A stretch of 10,503 nt of DNA from Flavobacteriales bacterium (GTDB lineage: Bacteria > Bacteroidota > Bacteroidia > Flavobacteriales > UBA7312). A model generated the notes under the pieces. That model searched no databases. It saw nothing but the letters and a program-made list of their open reading frames with translations, and had not been told where the DNA came from. Every line of letters starts with the position of its first letter. The first letter of the stretch is position 1. A program made the position numbers and the translations under genes. Shown in pieces: positions 1 through 6,471 of this stretch. The DNA lies in contig PKDP01000026.1 of the NCBI GenBank assembly GCA_002862585.1, positions 1-10,503 of the forward strand, given 5' to 3'.

Positions 1-68
1 TCACCAAATTCTTCAATAGTATATTCTTTGTTTTCTAATACTAGTGGATTTTTTTGTTCTTCTATCAT
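1..68 (-). CDS. 5' end of an unidentified gene (runs off left edge)
   Basis: An ATG at 68-66 on the minus strand opens a frame that stays open to the window edge. It encodes about 22 residues beginning MIEEQKNPLVLENKEYTIEE. The peptide is acidic with no signal peptide or membrane segment, so a cytoplasmic protein is likely, but too little is present to name a family. Support for a real start is a perfect TAnnTTTG-type -7 box 15 bp upstream (83-90) and the non-coding character of the sequence behind it. It is transcribed divergently from the phosphatase gene at 310. Confidence 0.5.
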   Translation of the reverse strand, partial: MIEEQKNPLVLENKEYTIEEFG

Positions 69-82
69 AAAATGAATTTCTA

Positions 83-90
83 CAAATTTA
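83..90 (-). promoter_or_regulatory. Possible -7 promoter box for the left-edge gene
   Basis: On the minus strand this reads TAAATTTG, an exact match to the Bacteroidota -7 consensus TAnnTTTG, and would place transcription start about 10 nt before the ATG at 68. No TTG lies at the usual 17-23 bp upstream, so the -33 half is missing or degenerate. In DNA this AT-rich such an octamer can occur by chance. Confidence 0.3.
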
Positions 91-309
91 AATGAAATTG
101 GTTAAATGAGTAATTTACTTTTGAGTGGACCTGAGTGTCATTATTTTGAACTTTATAGAGACATATTAAGTAATGTTGTAATACATAAAAAAATATATTA
201 GGGAGCTTAATTAAAATAGTAACAAGTGCTCATTTTAATGTAAGACTTAATTTATTGATTTTTTTTATTTAATCAAATTAACTATATTTATAAGTTAATA
301 TTCATATGC

Positions 310-846
310 ATGAATTCTTTTAACAATTCTACAATAATAGTTTTAATATTTACTCTTGTAATTCAATTGTTAAGTTTTGATGTACTTGCTCAAAGTGATG
401 ATACTTTCACTATTTATCTTGTTAGGCATTCAGAAAAAGACCACGCCTCGGAAAATTCATCTGATTTACCTCTTTCTGAATGTGGTGAACAAAGGTCTAA
501 AGCCCTTATTCATTTTCTAAGTGAGGTGGACTTGGAAGCAGTATATAGTACTGACTTTATGAGAACTAAAAGTACAGCCTTACCAATAGCAAATAAAAAA
601 GATATTGAAATTTCTTTTTATAAAGAACAAGATATTAAATCATTTTCAAATCTTTTGCTTGAGAAAAAACAAAACGTTTTGGTAGTAGGGCATAGTAATA
701 CAACAGGGTTTTTAGCAGGTCTACTCGTTAATGAAGATGTTGAAGACATTGATTTACATATTTACGATCATATTTATCAGGTCGTATTTTCTGGTAAATC
801 TCGAACACTTAATTTATTCCACTCTACTTTTAAATGTACAGATTAA
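310..846 (+). CDS. Secreted histidine phosphatase superfamily protein (SixA/phosphoglycerate-mutase-like)
   Basis: The 178-residue product starts with a hydrophobic signal peptide (about residues 8-28, cleavage probably near LAQS), so it should act in the periplasm or be lipid-free secreted. The core shows the branch-1 histidine phosphatase signature: LVRHSEK at 37-43, with R39 and the phospho-acceptor H40; the second arginine R85 in YSTDFMRT; and the second histidine H128 in VVGHSNTTG. These residues form the phosphate pocket in the family. The substrate cannot be told from sequence; small members include protein phosphohistidine phosphatases and sugar or nucleotide phosphatases. The stop lies 23 bp before the dikinase-like gene on the same strand, so the two are probably cotranscribed. 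An overlapping ATG at 306 is out of frame; 310 gives the signal peptide. The nearest -7-like sequence upstream is TATATTTA at 283-290, which is imperfect and not called. Confidence 0.85.
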   Translation: MNSFNNSTIIVLIFTLVIQLLSFDVLAQSDDTFTIYLVRHSEKDHASENSSDLPLSECGEQRSKALIHFLSEVDLEAVYSTDFMRTKSTALPIANKKDIEISFYKEQDIKSFSNLLLEKKQNVLVVGHSNTTGFLAGLLVNEDVEDIDLHIYDHIYQVVFSGKSRTLNLFHSTFKCTD

Positions 847-869
847 AAACATTCAAAATTTAACATAAT

Positions 870-3800
870 ATGTTTGTAAAATTTATTTTATTACAATTCA
901 GCTTTCTTTTTTTATATACTTTTTCATTTGCTCAAGAAGTTGTTCCCATTATTAATTATGCTGTAAATAATAGTGGTCAAGCACTTCTTTCAATTGAAGC
1001 GAATGATGATAAATACTATGTGCTCACTTCCGAACACAGTCCTGATTTCGAGTGGGCTTCCACTATAAATATGGGTGTTAACGGAACGATGATAATTTCT
1101 GATCCAGGCGGAGCATATGCATTAGAAAATTATACTATTACAGAATATGATATCTCAAATCCTGGTGATATTGATGGAGATGAAATTGACGATATTTCAG
1201 AATTTAACAATATGCCTACCTATGCACCAATAAATTTTGCGCAGGCTATTGATTTTGAGGACGGTGCAACTTCAATTCCTGATGCAGAAACCTTTATTGG
1301 ATTAGCAACTGTTAATAATGTAGGATGGGCTCCTTTTTTGAATGGTCAGCTTTATGTGAAATTCGGAATTTTAGATAGAGATACTCCTGAGCCAAAAGTG
1401 TATTTTATCAACAGTAATACATATACTATTCATGGTGCTTTCTTTGCTGGTATAGGTGCTACTGTCGGCGGAGATGATGGTTCAGGGGAGATTGTGTTTA
1501 ATCCAAACAACGGATTTAATGGTACATACTCTTTTAATTTCTCATTTGGGAATACGTATGAGTTTGAAGATGCTCAAAGGACATATGAATTATTAGTGGC
1601 TAATATGCCATTTCTTGAAAATAATATGAATCACTTTATTAGTCAAAACAACGAAAATAATTTTTTAAATAATTACGCTGATGAATATGAAGGTTCAAGA
1701 ATTAATGTAGTACTAGAATATGATGTTTTTGGAAATATTAATTACATTCCATTTCACGAAGCAGAAGGATATGGTTATTTTAAACACATGGACAATGATG
1801 AAACTCCAGGCTCAAGAGATATAGTACTTTATGATGCACTTCCTAATTCTTTGCCAAGAGTTGGAGGTATTATTACTTCCGTAATACAAACACCTTTATC
1901 ACACGTAAATTTAAGAGCTATTCAGGATAATGTCCCTAATGCTTATATACAAGACCCTTTGTCTATTGATTCTATAGCGAACCTTTTAAATAACTATGTT
2001 TATTATAAAGCTGAAAATGAAACCTTTCAATTCCGAGAATCTACTCTTGATGAGGTTAATGAATGGTATGAAGCAATTAGACCCACAGAACTCCAAATTC
2101 CAGAAAGGGATTTAAGTATCACAGAAATTTTACCGCTCGATGACATAGAATTTCAAATGTCAACTGCTTTTGGTGCAAAATGCACTAACGTGGCAATTAT
2201 GAGATCATTTGGCTTGCCTGAAGGCACTATTCCAAATGGATTTGGGATTCCTTTTTATTTCTATGATGAGTTCATGCAATACAATAACTTCTATTTAGAA
2301 GCACAGGTTATGATAGATAATCCAGCATTTCAAAATGATATTATTTTCCGTGTAGATCGTCTTAAAATGTTCAGAGAAGATATAAAAGACGCTCCAATGC
2401 CTCCTTGGATGATGGATCAACTTCAAGTTATGCATGATGACTTTCCGGCAGGAACCAAGGTAAGATGTAGATCAAGCACTAATAATGAGGATTTGCCAGG
2501 GTTTAGTGGTGCAGGTTTATACACCTCCAAAACACAGCACTTAGATGAAGGACATATTTCTAAATCTATAAAGCAAGTGTATGCCAGTATGTGGAACTTT
2601 AGAGCCTATGAAGAAAGAGATTTTTATAGAGTCGATCATTTTATGGCAGCAATGGGAATTTTGTGTCACCCTAACTTTGAAGAAGAAAAATCTAACGGTG
2701 TTGGAATTAGTATTGATCCAATTTATGAAACAGAAAATACGTTCTATTTAAACACTCAAGTAGGAGAGTCATTAATTACTAATCCTGACCCTAATTCTGT
2801 ACCTGAAGAAATTCTACTATATGAAGACCCTGAAAACGCAGGAGGTTATTTAGTACTTCAATTATCTAATTTAGTTGAGCAAAATCAACTCGTTATGGAT
2901 CAGATTTATTTAGATCAAATTAGGGATTACCTTTCTGTAATTCATGATCAATTTGCTATATTATATGATGTGGAAGGTATTGAAGGCTTTGGGATGGATA
3001 TAGAGTATAAGATTACTATTGATAATCAACTTGTAATTAAACAAGCTAGACCATGGGTATCATTTTGGGCAAATATTAAAGCCGATAATGATTTGGAATT
3101 CACAAAATTTATAAGTCCAGTATCTTCATCTGATTTAGGAAGTAATGAATTGGTAAGTGCACTGGTTTCTAATACTGGATTAAATCCAATGAGTGATTTT
3201 AACCTCACACTATTAGTTGATGATGAAGAAATAGAGACTCTTACCATAACTGAAACTATTGACCCATTTTCTAACTATGAATTTCAATTTGAAATTCCTC
3301 AAGACTTTTCTGAACCAGGCGAATATATATTAACAGGAATCGTCACAGATATTAATGATGAATATACAAATAATGATACTTTGAAATATTTGATTAATAA
3401 GATTTATCAATTAGAAGCTGGAGTGTCATTAGGATTACTCAATGAAACTTGTGAGAATGAAACTGAAGTTACAATTTATGTCACTAATAATGGTAGTAAC
3501 ATTATCAATAGTATCCAATTTGAGATAATAATTAATGGTCAAAGTGTAGGTGTTTTTAATGAGCAAGTTGAAATAGAATCTCAATCAGAACGTGCAATAT
3601 CTATAATAGTAGATGCTAGTTTTATCGCTCCTGAAAACGAGGTTTCTGTACAGATTATTTCTGTAAACGGTCAGATTGATGAAGTATCATTAAATGACTT
3701 TGCAACATCGATTTTAAGTATTCAGTCCACCTATGATTTTATAACACTTAATTTTAATAGTGGATATGCATATGAGACATCATGGGCAATTTTTGATTCT

Positions 3801-4787
3801 AACGATAACATCGTTGCTAATGTAGTTCAGGATGACAATAATGAAAATGAAGATATTTCTACAGAAATTTGTATCGATTATTCTTCTTGCTATTCTTTAT
3901 TCGTTTATGATTCATATGGAGATGGAATCAATGGTAATTTTTCAGTTGTAAATTCTTCGGGTGAAACAATAATATATAATGATGATAATTATGGCTATCA
4001 GGTTATTGAATTACTTTGTCCAGATGGAATTGAGTGTAACATTAATGCAGATATCGTAGTTACAAGTTCTATTAACGACGACGGGGTGATTTCAATTTAT
4101 ACTTCTAATTCTGACGATTATAATTATAGTATTTTCGGAGGTTTAAATTTCACAACAAATAATATTTTTAATGATTTAACTTCAGGTGAGTATTTTGTCG
4201 TTGTTCAAGATAACTCAGGAACATGTTCTTATGAAGAAACGGTTTATATAGACGAATGCACTCTTACAGCAGCTAATATATTAGCAACAAACGTTTCTTT
4301 AATTACAGTTGCAAATGGTTCAATTGTAATTACACCAACGTCTGGGGTAAGTCCATACTTATATAGTATTGATGGTGGACAAAATTTTCAAGAAGGCAAT
4401 GAGTTTGATAGCTTAGCATTTGGTAATTATAATATTGTAATTCTTGATGCCTCTGGTGCTTGCGAATACAAAACCGTTATTCCAGTTGAGGTTGATGAAA
4501 GTGCCGAAATCTCAGAAAATAGCTTTAATTCAACGGACTTAGTAATCTATCCTAACCCTACAAAAGATCAGCTTTATATCGAACTCAAGTCGTATTCGAA
4601 AATATCAGAAGAAGTGAATATTGAAGTGTATGATAACTCGGGCAGACTTATTATCTCAGGCTCATTAATAAGTGAAAATAATGAAAAAACTAGAATATCA
4701 TTAGGTGGATTAGAATCTGGAATATATCATCTCAAGTGTTATAATAAAACAGTCAATACTTATTTTAAAGTAGTTAAGATTAAATAG
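870..4787 (+). CDS. Secreted PEP/pyruvate-dikinase-type (glucan-water-dikinase-like) multidomain protein with T9SS sorting domain
   Basis: The 1305-residue product has a signal peptide (1-21, ending FSFAQ) and an N-terminal region with an acidic calcium-type loop (D100-IDGDEIDD). A swivelling phosphohistidine segment follows with TPLSHVNLRA (341-350, H345), closely resembling the LSHVSVRA active-site motif of plant glucan water dikinase. Next is a PPDK_N/ATP-grasp-type domain: FGAKCTNVA with K437, VRCRSSTNNEDLPGFSGAG from about 531, NGVGIS near 613, metal-ligand-like D710/E712 in GMDIEY, and terminal KQARP with Q725. His domain before nucleotide domain is the GWD/PWD order, not that of pyruvate phosphate dikinase or PEP synthase. 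Residues 740-950 look like two CARDB-type beta domains, about 955-1052 is a domain with DSYGDGINGN (1014-1022), 1055-1208 holds two SprB-like repeats (for example YSIDGGQNF), and 1222-1305 is a type A T9SS domain starting near VIYPNP (Y1227). The catalytic motifs look intact, so activity is possible; substrate and source of extracellular nucleotide are unknown. Confidence 0.85.
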   Translation: MFVKFILLQFSFLFLYTFSFAQEVVPIINYAVNNSGQALLSIEANDDKYYVLTSEHSPDFEWASTINMGVNGTMIISDPGGAYALENYTITEYDISNPGDIDGDEIDDISEFNNMPTYAPINFAQAIDFEDGATSIPDAETFIGLATVNNVGWAPFLNGQLYVKFGILDRDTPEPKVYFINSNTYTIHGAFFAGIGATVGGDDGSGEIVFNPNNGFNGTYSFNFSFGNTYEFEDAQRTYELLVANMPFLENNMNHFISQNNENNFLNNYADEYEGSRINVVLEYDVFGNINYIPFHEAEGYGYFKHMDNDETPGSRDIVLYDALPNSLPRVGGIITSVIQTPLSHVNLRAIQDNVPNAYIQDPLSIDSIANLLNNYVYYKAENETFQFRESTLDEVNEWYEAIRPTELQIPERDLSITEILPLDDIEFQMSTAFGAKCTNVAIMRSFGLPEGTIPNGFGIPFYFYDEFMQYNNFYLEAQVMIDNPAFQNDIIFRVDRLKMFREDIKDAPMPPWMMDQLQVMHDDFPAGTKVRCRSSTNNEDLPGFSGAGLYTSKTQHLDEGHISKSIKQVYASMWNFRAYEERDFYRVDHFMAAMGILCHPNFEEEKSNGVGISIDPIYETENTFYLNTQVGESLITNPDPNSVPEEILLYEDPENAGGYLVLQLSNLVEQNQLVMDQIYLDQIRDYLSVIHDQFAILYDVEGIEGFGMDIEYKITIDNQLVIKQARPWVSFWANIKADNDLEFTKFISPVSSSDLGSNELVSALVSNTGLNPMSDFNLTLLVDDEEIETLTITETIDPFSNYEFQFEIPQDFSEPGEYILTGIVTDINDEYTNNDTLKYLINKIYQLEAGVSLGLLNETCENETEVTIYVTNNGSNIINSIQFEIIINGQSVGVFNEQVEIESQSERAISIIVDASFIAPENEVSVQIISVNGQIDEVSLNDFATSILSIQSTYDFITLNFNSGYAYETSWAIFDSNDNIVANVVQDDNNENEDISTEICIDYSSCYSLFVYDSYGDGINGNFSVVNSSGETIIYNDDNYGYQVIELLCPDGIECNINADIVVTSSINDDGVISIYTSNSDDYNYSIFGGLNFTTNNIFNDLTSGEYFVVVQDNSGTCSYEETVYIDECTLTAANILATNVSLITVANGSIVITPTSGVSPYLYSIDGGQNFQEGNEFDSLAFGNYNIVILDASGACEYKTVIPVEVDESAEISENSFNSTDLVIYPNPTKDQLYIELKSYSKISEEVNIEVYDNSGRLIISGSLISENNEKTRISLGGLESGIYHLKCYNKTVNTYFKVVKIK

Positions 4788-4840
4788 ATAGGTGTATTTT
4801 AAATTTAGCAAAAAAGGATAACCTCATTTTATGCCTCAAC

Positions 4841-5246
4841 ATGAAAAAAATAATTCTATTATTTAGTTTACTTTTTTTTTAGTCAGACATTTGCCTCATT
4901 TCCTATTACAGAAAGGTATAGTTCAGTTACACATAATCAAAATGATGACTATAATTCTGTCGTACATGATTTAATTCCAATCTACAAAGCTGATGTCGAA
5001 AAGTCAATAAAAGTAAAGCGATTGTATAGAGTTTCTACTGTATTATTATCAGTTGTAGCTCTAGTGCTTAGTATTATTATAATCAACGCATTTAGGTGTT
5101 TAAACGATAGTTCACACTGTAATAATGAACAAGATGGTAATGGTGCCTCTGGAGCCTTATTTATGATGAATATATTAGCTCTAGTAGGATTTGGTTTAGC
5201 AATAAGAGGTCGAAACATTCAGCGTAAAGAAAACAGTTCTAAATAA
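4841..5246 (+). pseudogene. Small secreted/membrane protein gene with a frameshift in a T9 tract
   Basis: ATG at 4841 starts a typical signal peptide, MKKIILLFSLLFF, that hits TAG at 4880-4882 straight after a run of nine T (4872-4880). Dropping one T joins it in frame to SQTFASFPITERYSS and an open frame to the stop at 5244-5246, giving 134 residues. The restored protein has a signal peptide, a polar linker of about 45 residues, then two hydrophobic segments (about VSTVLLSVVALVLSIIIINA and GALFMMNILALVGFGLAI) and a basic tail. It resembles the common small Bacteroidota proteins that begin with a signal peptide followed by SFP and end in membrane helices; the gene at 8316-8690 has the same layout. 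A later TTG at 5022 could start the second half but would discard the signal peptide. The extra T may be a sequencing error, a true inactivating mutation, or a slippage (phase-variation) site. It lies 53 bp after the dikinase-like gene; function unknown. Confidence 0.75.
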
Positions 5247-5258
5247 ACAAACAGAATT

Positions 5259-5642
5259 CTATTTGCAATCCTTTTCGCAACTGTTATATTTTAAGTTATA
5301 CAAATGAAGTGTAATGATTAAAAAGCTCGAAACGTATATGAGATTTTTAGGCAGGTAAAATAATTCAAATGATTGATTTAATATCACTACAAGTAAAACT
5401 GCCCATGAAAGCCAAAAAGCTACTTTTAGTAAATGATTAGTGGAGTTTTTACTCACAAAGTAAATGGCGATAAATGATATTATTAAAAATAAATAGTCTA
5501 TAGATTGCCACCATAGGGGAGCATCCGAACAGCAGCTGACCGAACAGGCTTTAGCAATAAATACAAATGGAGTGGCTACACAATGTATTAAACACAGTGA
5601 GCCTGAAATTATACCTATTCCGTCCTTTGTAATTAGTTTCAT
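5259..5642 (-). CDS. MerC-family small membrane protein
   Basis: The 127-residue protein begins KDGIGIISGSLCLIHCVATP, which has the conserved N-terminal MerC pattern: Gly/Ser-rich first helix with C17, H20, C21 and a following Pro. More cysteines follow at C33, C37 and C38, and a C-terminal C122-EKDC pair, all possible soft-metal ligands. Four membrane segments can be seen (about 8-31, 47-65, 72-91, 98-116). MerC proteins of mercury-resistance operons carry Hg(II) inward, but no merR, merA, merT or merP is here. Chromosomal Bacteroidota members are usually stand-alone and of unproven substrate. The gene is divergent from the ABC operon at 5845 and shares a 25-bp palindrome with it; a good TTG-17-TATATTTG promoter precedes it. 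This context points to regulated transition-metal handling, possibly zinc, rather than mercury. Its stop faces the stop of the frameshifted gene, 12 bp apart. Confidence 0.8.
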   Translation of the reverse strand: MKLITKDGIGIISGSLCLIHCVATPFVFIAKACSVSCCSDAPLWWQSIDYLFLIISFIAIYFVSKNSTNHLLKVAFWLSWAVLLVVILNQSFELFYLPKNLIYVSSFLIITLHLYNLKYNSCEKDCK

Positions 5643-5666
5643 TTATTCAATCATAAAATCAATTGA

Positions 5667-5694
5667 CAAATATATAATTATTTTTTCAATGCAA
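5667..5694 (-). promoter_or_regulatory. Bacteroidota-type promoter of the MerC-family gene
   Basis: On the minus strand, TTG (5694-5692) is followed after exactly 17 bp by TATATTTG (5674-5667). Both match the Bacteroidota sigma-factor consensus TTG-N17-23-TAnnTTTG. Transcription would start near 5660, giving a leader of roughly 18-20 nt. The TTG lies inside the right-hand operator palindrome (5685-5709), so a bound repressor would block it directly. Confidence 0.65.
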
Positions 5695-5709
5695 CATTGT
5701 TGCATTGAA
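5685..5709. promoter_or_regulatory. 25-bp perfect palindrome, probable Fur-family (Zur?) operator
   Basis: The left arm TTCAATGCAACA (5685-5696), a single central T (5697) and the exact reverse-complement arm (5698-5709) make a perfect 12-1-12 inverted repeat. A 1-nt centre with a core of TGCAACA facing TGTTGCA is the geometry of Fur/Zur/PerR-type boxes. It sits 43 bp before the MerC-family start and 135 bp before the ABC ATPase start. It covers the -33 TTG of the MerC promoter and adjoins a perfect -7 box for the forward operon. Which regulator binds is inference; none is encoded here. Confidence 0.7.
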
Positions 5710-5722
5710 TGTATTATTTTTG
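5697..5722 (+). promoter_or_regulatory. Candidate promoter of the ABC transporter operon
   Basis: TATTTTTG at 5715-5722 matches the TAnnTTTG -7 consensus exactly and lies 5 bp beyond the palindrome. A TTG at 5697-5699 lies 15 bp upstream, slightly closer than the usual 17-23, so the -33 assignment is weak. It would give a leader of about 118 nt to the ATG at 5845. No better TAnnTTTG octamer was found between here and the gene. Confidence 0.4.
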
Positions 5723-5844
5723 ACTTTTAAAAGTTATTAAATCTTGTAAAAAAAATATTTTACTAAATTGTTTTTTATCAAATTTAAGTAAGATATTTAA
5801 ATACTTTTATTGATGATTAATTATAAATAAAATTTTAAGAATAT

Positions 5845-6471
5845 ATGTTGCAATCAGAATCTATAACTTTTGCTTACGATAAGGTAAATCAGTTTTTATT
5901 TCCTGATATTAAATTAGAAAAAGAAGAGGATTTATTGATAATTGGAGAATCAGGTGTTGGAAAAACAACCTTAATTCAAATTCTTGCTGGATTATTAAAG
6001 CCTCAGTCTGGAAGATTAAAGTATAATGGACTTAGCTATCATGATTTACCCTCAAAGGAATTAGACCAATTCAGAGGGAAGCATATTGGAATGGTATTTC
6101 AACGTCCACATTTTGTGCGAAATATTAGTATTTTAGATAATCTACTTCTTTCGCTTTATTTATCCAATAATGAGCAAGATAAGGAACGTGCTATCCACCT
6201 ATTAGAACATATAGGCTTAGCAGATAAACTGAATTGTAAACCAGACGAATTAAGTCAAGGGGAACAGCAAAGAGCAGCCATTGCTATGGCAGTAGTTAAA
6301 AATCCAGATATAATCTTGGCAGATGAGCCAACTTCAAGTTTGGACGATACCAATTGCGAGAAGATTATAACACTGCTTAAAGAACAGGCTTCAAGTACAA
6401 ATGCCCAATTAATAATAATCACGCACGACAGCAGATTAAAAAGTCAATTTAAAAAATCTATTATATTATGA
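5845..6471 (+). CDS. ABC transporter ATP-binding protein (LolD/MacB type)
   Basis: The 208-residue cytoplasmic ATPase contains all motifs: Walker A GESGVGKT (34-41), Q-loop Q86 in MVFQRP, signature LSQGE (136-140) followed by QQR, Walker B ILADEP with D160/E161, D-loop SSLD, and H-loop H194 in IITHD. Length and the sequence around the Q-loop fit the LolD/FtsE/MacB class, which works with FtsX-fold permeases, not the ZnuC-type importer ATPases. An in-frame TAA at 5836 excludes an upstream start. Its TGA overlaps the permease ATG in an ATGA junction (6468-6471), so translation is likely coupled and the two proteins should form one complex. The substrate cannot be read from the ATPase; the permease and the operator suggest metal. 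Confidence 0.93.
   Translation: MLQSESITFAYDKVNQFLFPDIKLEKEEDLLIIGESGVGKTTLIQILAGLLKPQSGRLKYNGLSYHDLPSKELDQFRGKHIGMVFQRPHFVRNISILDNLLLSLYLSNNEQDKERAIHLLEHIGLADKLNCKPDELSQGEQQRAAIAMAVVKNPDIILADEPTSSLDDTNCEKIITLLKEQASSTNAQLIIITHDSRLKSQFKKSIIL

Noticed and set aside
116..123. TACTTTTG -7 box on the plus strand as promoter of the phosphatase gene
   Set aside because: It matches TAnnTTTG but has a TTG only 15 bp upstream and would leave a leader of about 180 nt; evidence too thin to list as a feature.
862..874. AACATA-A-TATGTT palindrome over the start codon of the dikinase-like gene
   Set aside because: A 13-bp AT-only style repeat is expected often by chance here, and it lies inside a probable operon without a promoter match.
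5022..5246. Independent 74-residue gene starting at TTG 5022
   Set aside because: The frame is open back to 4881 and joins a perfect signal peptide when one T is removed; treating it as its own gene hides the frameshift.
5259..5642. Mercury-resistance gene
   Set aside because: MerC similarity alone does not show mercury transport; no other mer gene is present and the control region resembles a Fur-type metal operator.
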